40,363 nucleotides of DNA. Source: Rhodospirillaceae bacterium. Lineage in GTDB: Bacteria; Pseudomonadota; Alphaproteobacteria; Rhodospirillales; Rhodospirillaceae. The number at the start of each line of letters is the position of its first letter. Position 1 is the stretch's first letter. Under the pieces are notes generated by a model. That model was given only the letters and a program-made list of their open reading frames with translations. It did no database searches and was not told where the DNA came from. Shown piece after piece: positions 26,849 through 35,200 of the stretch. The stretch spans positions 1 through 40,363 of the forward strand of contig SHVO01000009.1 in the NCBI GenBank assembly GCA_009694245.1, read 5' to 3'. Both the position numbers and the translations under genes were made by a program.

Positions 26849-26887
26849 GCTTCAAGGCGGTTATATATACCCGCCGCGTCGCACGCC

Positions 26888-26906
26888 CTTGCAACCGTCT
26901 GCAAAA
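26888..26906 (+). repeat. Right copy of 19-base direct repeat, next to tRNA-Arg
   Basis: This partner of the 25125-25143 copy ends 17 bases from the encoded CCA of tRNA-Arg. Its position beside a tRNA 3' end is where site-specific integrases commonly act, though no integrase gene is present. Confidence 0.5.
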
Positions 26907-26923
26907 AACTCTGAGTCGGGCGA

Positions 26924-27000
26924 TGGCGTCCCCGGCGGGATTTGAACCCACGACCCCCAGATTAGGAATCTGGTGCTCTATCCAGCTGAGCTACGGGAAC
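26924..27000 (-). tRNA. tRNA-Arg (anticodon CCT)
   Basis: Read on the minus strand the cloverleaf is complete: acceptor GTTCCCG with CGGGGAC, D-arm GCTC-AGCTGGATA-GAGC, anticodon stem CCAGA/TCTGG with loop TTCCTAA (anticodon CCT, decoding AGG), T-arm GTGGG-TTCAAAT-CCCGC, discriminator G, and an encoded CCA at 26926-26924. It borders the atypical segment on its 3' side. Confidence 0.96.
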
Positions 27001-27145
27001 CTGCCATGCGGTCGCGCGACTTATAACATGAGGGCCCGAGTCAGAGAAAGACACAGGCACGGCCTTGGGGCGCACCGCCGGTAAGTCGGAAAATCGCCTG
27101 TGCTTCGGGCTCAATGCACCCGCATCGGCTCCAGGTCGTTCTGCC

Positions 27146-27364
27146 TCACCGCGACCAGGCCAGATCGAAGCTTGGAGCGGCGCCCAGGGGGTCACCGGCG
27201 GCGCTGTGAATCGTCCACATCGGCTCGCCGTTGACCAGCGCCCGGCGGATATAGGCGATTTCAGTTAGGCCGAGCCGTGCGAGGTCCACGGGCATCGCGC
27301 CGCCGACCGCGATCGCGGCGCCCGCATCTGCGGCCTTGGTCTCGTCGATATCCTTGTCGAACAT
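27146..27364 (-). CDS. DUF1150 protein (small partner of Hsp20)
   Basis: The 72-residue protein has LARLGLTEIAYIRRALVNGEPMWTIHSAAGDPLG, the DUF1150 pattern. The gene commonly lies directly downstream of hsp20 in alphaproteobacteria; its function is unknown. ATG 27364 is preceded by AAGGTGG at good spacing, while ATG 27388 (eight codons longer) has no ribosome-binding site. It follows hsp20 by about 45 bases and is expected to share its heat-shock control. Confidence 0.88.
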   Translation of the reverse strand: MFDKDIDETKAADAGAAIAVGGAMPVDLARLGLTEIAYIRRALVNGEPMWTIHSAAGDPLGAAPSFDLAWSR

Positions 27365-27408
27365 GTGATCCACCTTTCGAGCGGTCATGTGTTGCGCCTG
27401 AACGATAT

Positions 27409-27915
27409 CTACTTTTGCGGGCCCACTTTTTGCGCGTCCACCTTCTGCGGGTCCCCCCTTTGAGGATCCAAGTCGATGGTCTTGGGCGCGGCCTTCCGCT
27501 TGCTCGCGCCGCGAATTTCAATCTGCGTCACCTTGGGCTGAGGCACGGGCCGCTCCAGATCGATGTGAAGAAGGCCGCTGACCACCTCGGCCGTGCGTAC
27601 TTCGATGCCCTCGGCGAGCACAAAGCTGCGCGTGAATTGCCGGGCGGCAATGCCGCGATGCAGGTAGATGCGCCCGGTCTGATCATCCTGTTGCCGGCCG
27701 CGGATCACCAGCTGATTATCCTCGACGCTGACGCTCAAATCGTCATCGGCGAAGCCGGCGACGGCCAGCGTAATACGCAAACGGTATTCCCCGGTCTGCT
27801 CGATGTTGTAAGGCGGATAACCTTCGGCTGCGGTCTTGTTAACGCGGTCGAGAACGCGCTCGATATGATCGAACCCCAAAAGCAGCGGGCTCGAGAAAAC
27901 GGAGACTCTGGTCAT
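27409..27915 (-). CDS. Small heat-shock protein Hsp20 (IbpA-like)
   Basis: The 168-residue alpha-crystallin-domain chaperone belongs to the IbpA type: GFDHIERVLDRV and YPPYNIEQTGEYRLRITLAVAGF at the N-terminus, then DLSVSVEDNQLVIRGR, YLHRGIAARQFTRSFVLAEGIEV and GLLHIDLERPVP. Such proteins hold unfolding clients for refolding. The IxI-type tail motif is present as IEI, after which the protein has an extra charged tail with imperfect repeats (DPQRGDPQKVDAQKVGPQK). ATG 27915 lacks its own good Shine-Dalgarno sequence. A strong one 22 bases upstream sits in a ROSE-like hairpin and drives a five-codon leader ORF whose stop overlaps this ATG. Confidence 0.94.
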   Translation of the reverse strand: MTRVSVFSSPLLLGFDHIERVLDRVNKTAAEGYPPYNIEQTGEYRLRITLAVAGFADDDLSVSVEDNQLVIRGRQQDDQTGRIYLHRGIAARQFTRSFVLAEGIEVRTAEVVSGLLHIDLERPVPQPKVTQIEIRGASKRKAAPKTIDLDPQRGDPQKVDAQKVGPQK

Positions 27916-27929
27916 CGGCCCATTTCCAT
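27912..27929 (-). CDS. Five-codon leader ORF overlapping the hsp20 start
   Basis: ATG 27929 reads Met-Glu-Met-Gly-Arg-stop. Its TGA (27914-27912) overlaps the hsp20 ATG (27915-27913) as ATGA. AGGAGA at 27943-27938 is 8 bases upstream, ideal spacing for this ORF but too far (22 bases) for hsp20. Reinitiation at the overlap would couple hsp20 to the leader. That it is translated is inference. Confidence 0.5.
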   Translation of the reverse strand: MEMGR

Positions 27930-27935
27930 TCGTGT

Positions 27936-27987
27936 GTTCTCCTGGTCTATCAGCGAGAACGTCAAGGCCGCCGGATAAGGCGCGGCC
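27936..27987 (-). promoter_or_regulatory. ROSE-like RNA thermometer upstream of hsp20
   Basis: In the minus-strand RNA, GUUCUC-G-CUG pairs with CAG-GAGAAC around loop AUAGAC (27960-27936). The AGGA of the Shine-Dalgarno sequence is paired with UC(G)CU, with one bulged G (27954), exactly the U(U/C)GCU/anti-SD signature of ROSE elements. A second hairpin (GGCCGC-N10-GCGGCC, 27987-27966) lies just 5'. In this class heat melts the hairpin and frees the ribosome-binding site. The presence before an hsp20 gene in an alphaproteobacterium fits the known distribution. Confidence 0.72.
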
Positions 27988-28053
27988 TCTCCTTATATGT
28001 CGGGTTTAGGGACGCCACCGTCAAGGCCCGGGCTCGAGCCTGGAAATCCACTC

Positions 28054-28079
28054 TAATACTATGTAATTACTTAGTATTA
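28054..28079. promoter_or_regulatory. 26-bp AT-rich palindrome upstream of hsp20
   Basis: TAATACTA-T-GTAATTAC-T-TAGTATTA is a palindrome of 26 bases with only one mismatched pair (the two single T positions). It lies between the MFS exporter stop and the hsp20 leader, in very AT-rich DNA. It could be an operator for hsp20, a terminator stem for the exporter, or both. No U-tract follows on the minus strand. Confidence 0.55.
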
Positions 28080-28084
28080 TTACA

Positions 28085-29293
28085 TTACCTCCGGCGCGCC
28101 AGCCAGAGCAGGCCGAGCGCGGGCACGGCCGCGGCCGCCGCCAGAAGGAATGGCGCGGGCGGGCCGAGGCGGGCAAAGACCAGGCCGGAGAAGGCCGGGC
28201 CAATCACGCGGCCGAGGGCGGTCGCGCTTTGGTAAGCCCCCAGCACCGCGCCGCATTCATGGTCGGCGGCTTCCCGCGACACCAGGCTCGAAAGGCTCGG
28301 ATTGAACAACGCCGATCCGATCCCGAGGGCGCCGCAGGCCAAGACCATGTGGCTGGTGGTTCCGGAAAGCGCGAGCGCGATATAGCCGACCGTCAAGAAT
28401 CCAAGCGCCGACACTGCGAGCGCGCGTTCTCCGAAGCGGCGGGTCAGGGCCCCGATGGCACCACCTTGGATAATCACGCTGATGACGCCGATGAACGTCA
28501 GCACATAGCCGATTTGCGCCGGCCCGTAACGGAACGCGGCGTTGGCCCACAGCGCGAAGACGGTTTCGAACATCGACCAGGCCGTGATGGTCAGGAACCC
28601 GACAAGTGTAAGCAACGCCAAAACTCTACGGCCGAAGACCTTACGAAGTTCTTGTCTGAACGAGAGATCGGACCGCATCCGCCGCGCCGCACACTGCTCG
28701 GGCTTCAAGCTCTCTTCGAGAAAAACCATGGCGCCAGCAGCGGCGATTAACGTCACTGCCGCCGCTGCCAAGGCCGGCGAGATGAAGTCAGCGGTTGCCA
28801 GGTCGCTGCCGCCGAGGATGCCGCCGATGGCCGGTCCGAAAATGAAACCCAGGCCGAAGGCCGCTCCCAGCATGCCCATGCCTTTCGCGCGGGTCGCCGG
28901 CGTGGTGATGTCGCTGATATAGGCTTGGGCGGCGGCAATATTCCCCGCCATGATGCCGCCAAACAGGCGGACGAAGACGAGGAGTATCAGACTATCGGCG
29001 TAGGCCAGCATGACGTACGAGGCGGCGAGGCCGAGGCTGGTTGCCACCAGAACGGGCTTGCGGCCAACCGAGTCACTGAGCCTGCCCCAAAACGGCGCGG
29101 CCACGAATTGCCCAACGGAATAGAGTCCTAGAACCAAGGTGATCGTCTCGGGTCCGGCGCCCACACGTTGCACGTAAAACGGCAAAAGCGGCAGCAGCAG
29201 GCCAAAGCCTACCAAGTCCATGAATATGATGAGGAACAATATCGCCATGGTGCGCTGCAGGCCAAAATGCCGGTGATCGAGGCGCAGCACCAT
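28085..29293 (-). CDS. MFS drug-exporter-like protein (TetA/TCR family)
   Basis: The 402-residue membrane protein has hydrophobic segments consistent with 12 helices. Helix 1 is ILFLIIFMDLVGFGLLLPLLPFY. Motif A is GRLSDSVGRKPVL, and the TetA-like ISDITTPATRAKGMGMLGAAFGLGFIFGPAIGG covers motif C. Relatives export tetracycline or other small molecules in exchange for protons, but the substrate cannot be predicted here. I start at ATG 29293 (MVLRLDHRHFGLQR); the open frame extends to 29422 without plausible coding features, and ATG 29248 is an alternative. It is divergent from the proline iminopeptidase gene. Confidence 0.88.
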   Translation of the reverse strand: MVLRLDHRHFGLQRTMAILFLIIFMDLVGFGLLLPLLPFYVQRVGAGPETITLVLGLYSVGQFVAAPFWGRLSDSVGRKPVLVATSLGLAASYVMLAYADSLILLVFVRLFGGIMAGNIAAAQAYISDITTPATRAKGMGMLGAAFGLGFIFGPAIGGILGGSDLATADFISPALAAAAVTLIAAAGAMVFLEESLKPEQCAARRMRSDLSFRQELRKVFGRRVLALLTLVGFLTITAWSMFETVFALWANAAFRYGPAQIGYVLTFIGVISVIIQGGAIGALTRRFGERALAVSALGFLTVGYIALALSGTTSHMVLACGALGIGSALFNPSLSSLVSREAADHECGAVLGAYQSATALGRVIGPAFSGLVFARLGPPAPFLLAAAAAVPALGLLWLARRR

Positions 29294-29407
29294 AAAAGTG
29301 GCCCGCCGTAATGTCGAGCATGCGCAGGAATCGGGTGGGCTGCGGCGGCGCCCATGGTTCTGGACCCTTGCTCTGGCGCCGGTTGAGATTGAAAATAGCC
29401 CCTTGGC

Positions 29408-30499
29408 GTGGACCAGCACCAATGCGTGCTCTTAGCCGGAGTGAAGATCATCGCCGCACTTGAACACACGGGTGTGAATACCGGCGCCAGCAGGCCGTTG
29501 GCAAAAACCGCGGCCGAGCATCCGCTGTTTCCGCCGCTCGACGCCTATGCCACGGGCATGCTCGATGTTGGCGCCCCGCACCGCTTGTTTTGGGAACAGT
29601 CCGGCAATCCCAAGGGTCTGCCGGTGATCTTCCTTCATGGCGGGCCCGGCGCCGGCATTACACCCGCGTATCGGCGCTTCTTCGATCCCGAACGCTACCG
29701 CATCATTTTATTCGATCAGCGCGGCGCCGGCCGGTCCACGCCCGAAGCCGATCTCACCGATAACACGACCGCGCATCTGGTCGCCGATATCGAAACCTTG
29801 CGCGCCCATCTTGGTGTCGAGCGGTGGATGGTATTCGGCGGCTCTTGGGGATCGACGCTGGCCTTGGCCTATGGGCAAACCCACGCCGAGCGCTGCATCG
29901 GCTTTATCCTGCGCGGCGTGTTTCTGTTCTCGAAAGAAGAAGTCGATTGGTTTGTCGGCGGCGTGTCCGCCGATGGGCGCGCGGGCGGCATGGGCTGGTT
30001 TTTCCCCGAGGCCCACCGGGCATTCGCAAGCTATATTCCCTCGACCGAACGGCAAGACCTGCTGCTGGCCTACTATAAGCGCTTGACCGACGCCGATCCG
30101 CGCGTGCACCGGCCCGCGGCGGTAGCGTGGTGCGCCTACGAAAATGCCTGCTCGCGGCTGATTCCCGCAGCCAGAAACGGCCGCCCCGATGCCGGCAGCG
30201 ACCACTACTATGCCGGCGCATTGTCTATGGCCCGCATCGAAGCGCACTACATGCTGCACGGCGGCTTCCTCGCGCCGGGTCAGCTTATCGCCGCGCTCGG
30301 CGTGCTCGCCAAGCACCCGGCCGTCATCGTCCAAGGCCGCTACGATATGGTCTGCCCGATCGCGACGGCAGATCGGCTGGCGCGGGCCTGGTCCGGGGCG
30401 CAATTTCGAGTGGTGGCTGACGCCGGCCATTCCTCCATGGAACCGGGGATTCGCGCCGCCCTCGTCAAAGCCACCGAGGACTTCAAACACTACCGCTGA
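29408..30499 (+). CDS. pip: Proline iminopeptidase (alpha/beta hydrolase, S33)
   Basis: The protein removes N-terminal proline from peptides. Family blocks are HGGPGAG (oxyanion side), DQRGAGRSTP, the nucleophile elbow GGSWGS, the acid in VIVQGRYDMVCP, and the base in DAGHSSMEP. The YENACSRL segment in the cap is also typical. The conserved part begins at LFPPLDAYATGMLDVG (about residue 40). Start codons at GTG 29408, 29426 or 29441 all precede it with weak ribosome-binding sites, so the N-terminus is uncertain. It has its own divergent promoter region with the MFS gene. Confidence 0.92.
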   Translation: MDQHQCVLLAGVKIIAALEHTGVNTGASRPLAKTAAEHPLFPPLDAYATGMLDVGAPHRLFWEQSGNPKGLPVIFLHGGPGAGITPAYRRFFDPERYRIILFDQRGAGRSTPEADLTDNTTAHLVADIETLRAHLGVERWMVFGGSWGSTLALAYGQTHAERCIGFILRGVFLFSKEEVDWFVGGVSADGRAGGMGWFFPEAHRAFASYIPSTERQDLLLAYYKRLTDADPRVHRPAAVAWCAYENACSRLIPAARNGRPDAGSDHYYAGALSMARIEAHYMLHGGFLAPGQLIAALGVLAKHPAVIVQGRYDMVCPIATADRLARAWSGAQFRVVADAGHSSMEPGIRAALVKATEDFKHYR

Positions 30500-30531
30500 G
30501 CGCCGGCCTCGATCTTGCTGCAGGGGCCTTA

Positions 30532-30699
30532 CCTGTCAGAACAGACAGGGTGAAATGCCCGCGACCTGTCAGTTCTCGCAGGTCCAAGTTTCGGCTGGCC
30601 ATGTCACAAGAGGGGGTGTCGAGGCTGGAGACGGACGAGACACAGACTATCGAGTTCCATTACCCAACTTCACCCCGCCGAAAGGCGGGGTGTTTTTTT
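30532..30699 (+). ncRNA. Candidate structured RNA ending in an intrinsic terminator
   Basis: Between pip and the RND operon lie 168 bases with successive hairpins: CCTGTC-AGAACA-GACAGG (30532-30549), GACCTG-N10-CAGGTC (30563-30584), a weaker GTGTC...GACAC (30616-30643), then the terminator at 30671-30699. ACCTGTCAG is repeated at 30531 and 30564. No protein-like frame is convincing. It may be an independent small RNA or a long 3' end of the pip mRNA. I do not recognise the family. Confidence 0.4.
30671..30699 (+). terminator. Strong rho-independent terminator
   Basis: CACCCCGCC and GGCGGGGTG form a perfect 9-bp stem with a GAAA tetraloop, followed by seven T residues. It is the best intrinsic terminator in the window. 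It lies 172 bases after the pip stop, which suggests that it ends a separate short transcript. Confidence 0.93.
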
Positions 30700-31005
30700 G
30701 CCTTTCGGGCGGCTGGAAGGGCCCGGGCCGCCACTGCCGAGACCCTCGGCTCCCAACGGCCAAGGATTAACAATTATTAACATCGCCTCCGTGAAGCCCC
30801 TCACATTAGCTGTCAATTTAACTGAAGAGTGTATCAAGCCGCCCATTATGCTGCTAGTGCTGCCGCGCGGATCTTCGGTTGGTCCGCCCGCACCTGGCAG
30901 GTTTGAGCCTTGCCGGCTAGGCTCGGCGGCCGCGACTCCAATCTCCGTCGCGTCGGGCGCTGGATTTGTTCGGAAATCTGCCGCATCAGCATCTTTGGGT
31001 TGGTC
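30700..31005 (+). other. Upstream region of the RND operon
   Basis: These 306 bases contain no supportable gene. An AT-rich patch (TTAACAATTATTAACA near 30767) and TTAGCTGTCAATTTAACTG (near 30807) are the most promoter-like parts. No transcription-factor gene is adjacent, so local regulation of the efflux operon is not evident. Confidence 0.4.
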
Positions 31006-32157
31006 ATGTCGTTTGAACTATCTAAACGGAGTCTTGTCATCACGCTTGGCCTCGCCCTCAGCGTCGCTGTCGGGGGCTGGCTGTATTTTGGCGACAGCGG
31101 TTCGCCGGCCCCGCGTCAGGCTGGCGGCCCCGGTGGTCGCGGCGGACCCGGCGGACCGGGCATGGTGCGGCCGGTTGTCGCCGTCGCCGTCGACAAAGAA
31201 GTTTTCGGCGATCGCCTCGAGGCCATCGGCACGCTCTTCGCCAATGAATCCGTCACCATTACCGCCAAAACCCAGGGCATCATCCGCTCGCTGGATTTCG
31301 AGGACGGTCAGACTTTCAAGCGCGGCGATCTAATTGCCGCTATCGACGCCGGCGAACAGGACGCCGCCCTCAATCTTGAGCTGGCGAATCTTGAACAGCA
31401 GAAGAAGACCCTCGAGCGCACCATGGGTTTGGTCGCCGAGCAGCACGTCTCGCAGTCCAAAGTTGACGAAACCGTCACCCTGGTAAAAAAGGCCGAGGCC
31501 AGCGTCGCCGCGGCCCGCGTTCGTTCCGGCGATCGTCGCATCGTCGCGCCGTTTCCCGGAATCGTCGGCACGCGGCGCATCAGCATCGGCGCCCTCGTGG
31601 CACCCGGCGCGGTCATCACCACCCTTGACGACATTTCCGAGGTGAAGCTCGACTTCGCCATACCGGAGACCTTTATAGCATCGCTCCGGCCCGGCCTCGA
31701 CATCGAAGCCATGGCCAGCGCTTACGCCGGCGAGACCTTCAAGGGCCACGTCATCGCCGTCGACAGCCGCGTCGACCCCGTCACCCGCTCGGTCGGTGTG
31801 CGCGCCGTGATCGCCAACGAGGATCTGCGCCTCAAGCCTGGCATGCTGATGATCGTGCAACTGATAAAAGATCAGCGCGAGTCTCTAATGGTCCCCGAAA
31901 TCGCGATCCTGCCTGAAAACGACCAGATGTACGTCTTCACCATCAGCCCCGAAAACGTCGTCAAACGCCTCAAGGTCGTCATCGGCCGCCGCCGCGCCGG
32001 CGCCGTTGAAGTGCTCGAAGGACTGCAGGAAGGCGACATTGTGGTCAAGGAAGGCATTCAGGACTTGCGCGACGGCGCCAAGGTCAAAGTCGTCAACGCC
32101 GATGAAATATCCCGCGGGCCGGGTCAGTCCTCCGATGCGGCGCGCCATCCAGGCTAA
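31006..32157 (+). CDS. RND efflux periplasmic adaptor (membrane fusion protein)
   Basis: The 383-residue adaptor has a membrane anchor (SLVITLGLALSVAVGGWLYF) followed by a Gly/Pro-rich linker (GGPGGRGGPGGPG). The lipoyl half-motifs are SVTITAKTQGIIRSLDFEDGQTFKRGDLIAAID and RIVAPFPGIVGTRRISIGALVAPG, separated by a short coiled-coil hairpin. The beta-barrel part has DDISEVKLDFAIPE and RVDPVTRSVGVRA. ATG 31006 gives the family start; the longer upstream frame lacks support. It bridges the inner-membrane pump encoded next to an outer-membrane channel. No TolC-type gene is in the operon. Confidence 0.93.
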   Translation: MSFELSKRSLVITLGLALSVAVGGWLYFGDSGSPAPRQAGGPGGRGGPGGPGMVRPVVAVAVDKEVFGDRLEAIGTLFANESVTITAKTQGIIRSLDFEDGQTFKRGDLIAAIDAGEQDAALNLELANLEQQKKTLERTMGLVAEQHVSQSKVDETVTLVKKAEASVAAARVRSGDRRIVAPFPGIVGTRRISIGALVAPGAVITTLDDISEVKLDFAIPETFIASLRPGLDIEAMASAYAGETFKGHVIAVDSRVDPVTRSVGVRAVIANEDLRLKPGMLMIVQLIKDQRESLMVPEIAILPENDQMYVFTISPENVVKRLKVVIGRRRAGAVEVLEGLQEGDIVVKEGIQDLRDGAKVKVVNADEISRGPGQSSDAARHPG

Positions 32158-32219
32158 TTGCCGGTAATTCCGCGGGTTTTCCAGCCGCGGCTTTGCCGCG
32201 TGTGAACAAGGTTTGTGAG

Positions 32220-35200
32220 ATGGTTCTCTCTGATTTCTCGGTCAGGCGTCCGGTCGTCGCCACAGTCGCGAGTATCTTGCTCGTCGTCTTCGGGCTCTAT
32301 GCCTTCTTTCGTTTGCCGGTGCGCGAAACGCCCGACATCGATCGCCCGGTTGTGAACGTCGGCGTCAACTATCAGGGCGCCTCGGCCGAGGTGGTCGAGA
32401 CCAAGATCGTCAAGGTCATCGAAGACCAGATCAGCGGCATCCCGGGCGTGCACGCCGTCAACTCGTTCTCCCGCGACGGGCGCGGCCAGATCAACCTCGA
32501 ATTCGCCGAAGGCTACGACATTAATACCGCCGCCAACGATATCCGCGACCAGATCGCCCGCGTGACCAATCGCCTACCCGAAGACGCCGACCCGCCGAGC
32601 ATTCAAAAAGCGGATTCGGAATCCGACTCGATCATGACTCTCAACCTTTCCGGCTCGCGCACGCAGATGGAACTCGCCAGCTATGCGATTATCACCTTGC
32701 AGCCCCGCATCGCATCGATTGAAGGCGTCGCCTATGTGCAGATCAACGGCCAGCGCCAGAAATCCATGCGTGTCTGGCTTGACCGCCGCGCCCTGGCCGC
32801 GCGCGGCCTTACCGTCGCCGACGTGCAGACCGCGCTCAGGCGTGAAAATGTCGAGCTGGGCGCCGGGCAGGTGGAATCCACAGACCGTAACTTCACCCTC
32901 CGGACCATCCGCGCCTATCAGACCGTCGATGATTTCGCTAAGCTTGTGATTGCTCGCGGGCCCAACAATTATCTGGTCCGCCTAGGCGAAGTGGCGAAGG
33001 TCGAACTCGCGCCGGTGGATATTCACTCGGTTTTTCGAAACAACGGTGTTCCCGGGCTCGGTCTGCAAGTTGTCAAACAACCCGGCGCCTCAACCCTGGA
33101 CGTCGCCAAATTGGTGACCGCCGAGGTTGCGAACGTCCAGGCGATTCTGCCGCCCGGCCTGAAGTTGGTCATTAATTCCGACAATTCGGAATTCATCGCC
33201 ACCGCCATCAAAGAAGTCAGCATCGCCGTCGGATTTTCCGCGGTGCTGGTCATGGTGGTGATCTACCTCTTTCTGGGCACGCTGCGTGCCGCCATCATCC
33301 CCGCGGTCGCCGTGCCGATTTCGCTGATCGCCACCTCGATTGTGCTGTGGCCGGCGCAGTTCTCGATCAATATCCTGACGCTCTTGGCCATGGTGCTGGC
33401 CATCGGTTTGGTGGTGGACGACGCCATTATCATGGTTGAGAACATTCACCGGCGCATGAAACTGGGCGAGCCGACGCTTCTGGCCGCGCAGCGCGGCGCG
33501 CGCCAGGTGGGCATGGCCGTGGTCTCCACGACGCTGGTCCTGGTCGCGGCCTTCGTGCCGGTCGCGTTGCTCCAAGGATCGGCCGGCAGCTTGTTTAAGG
33601 AATTCGCCGTCTCCATGGCCGTGGCCGTGGTGTTCTCGATGTTCGTCTCGCTCACCCTGACGCCGGTGATGTGCAGCAAGATCCTCACCCTCAAACTCGA
33701 TACCAGTAAGGTCGCGCAGGCGGCCGATCGGGCCTTCGAGAAGCTGAAGGCCGCTTACTTAAAGATTCTAGACCGCGCGCTCGACGCCCCCAAGATCGTC
33801 GTGGCCGGCTTCCTGGCGATCGTCGCGCTCTCCGGAGGATTATTTCTACTTCTGCCGCAGGAGTTCACGCCCCGCGAAGACCGCGGCTTCTTTCAGATGC
33901 AGGTCCGCGCTCCGGATGGCTCTAACGCCGCGTATACCGGGCGCCAGCTCAAGGCGGCGACCGACATGTTGAAGCCCTATGTCGAAAGCGGCGAGGTTCT
34001 TCGCGTCTTGGAGTTCCTGTACGGCAACGGCAATTTTGGTAACGCGCTCGTGGTGATGGCGCCGTGGGACCAGCGCAAGCGTTCAACCGCAGAAGTCGTG
34101 CGGGAACTCACGCCAAAACTGCAGCAAATTACCGGTGCCCAGGTGGCGGCGAATTTGCCCGCCGGACAGGGTCGTGGCGGCGGCGGCATGATGGGCGGCG
34201 GCATGCAGCTTGCCATCAGCGGTCCGACTTATGACGACCTCAGGGTCTGGCGCGATGCCATGATGGATGGGCTCAGGGGCAATCCCATGTTCGTCCAGGT
34301 TCGCAACAGCTTCACCGAGGGCAAACCGCAGATCCGTATTCGCATCGATCAGGTACGGGCCGCCGACCTGGGCGTGTCGGTCGGTGATATCGGCGATGCG
34401 CTCGCCGCCATGCTCGGCTCGCGCCGGGTGACGACCTTCGTCGACGGTGGCGAGGAATACGACGTCATTTTGCAAAGCCGGGACGAAGACCGTCAAACAC
34501 CCAACGACGTCTCAAATATCTATGTCCGCTCCGCCACCACCCGCGCATTGATCCCGCTCTCCAGTTTGGTGACCCTGGAGGAAGGATCCTATGCCGACAG
34601 CTTCAACCGCCTCGATCGCCGCCGCACGATCAATCTCAATCTTTTCCCGCGCACCGACGTGATTCTCAGCGACATCATCACGGAAGTCGAACGCGTGGCC
34701 TATGAAAAACTGCCGTCGACCGCCGTTCTGACGTGGCGCGGCGAGGCCGGGGATTTCAAGAATAACAGCGGCGCGATCTATTTCAGCTTTGCTCTGGCGC
34801 TTGTGGTCGTGTTTCTGGTGCTGGCGGCCCAGTTTGAAAGCTTCATTCATCCCATTGTCATCATGATGACCGTGCCGCTCGCGGTCTTCGGCGCGTTGGC
34901 GGGGCTATTGCTCTTCGGCCAAAGCATCAACTTATTTTCACAAATCGGCCTAATTGTGCTGGTGGGGTTGGCCGCCAAGAACGGCATTCTGATCGTCGAA
35001 TTCACAAATCAGCTCCGCGACGCTGGGCGGAATTTCCGTGAGGCCCTGATCGAGGCGTCACTCATTCGTCTCAGGCCCATCATCATGACGGCGCTCGCCA
35101 CCATCATGGGGGCATTGCCGCTGGTGCTGGCAACGGGGGCCGGGTCTGAAAGCCGCCGCCCCATCGGCGTGGTGATCTTCACCGGCGTCGCCTTCGCCGT

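Noticed and set aside
26824-27084. Plus-strand ORF reading SPAGFEPTTPRLGIW
   Set aside because: This peptide is the well-known false translation across a tRNA gene in antisense; the cloverleaf of tRNA-Arg explains it.
30550-30780. Overlapping small ORFs in the structured segment after pip
   Set aside because: Both frames run straight through the terminator hairpin and its T-tract, so neither is a credible protein.
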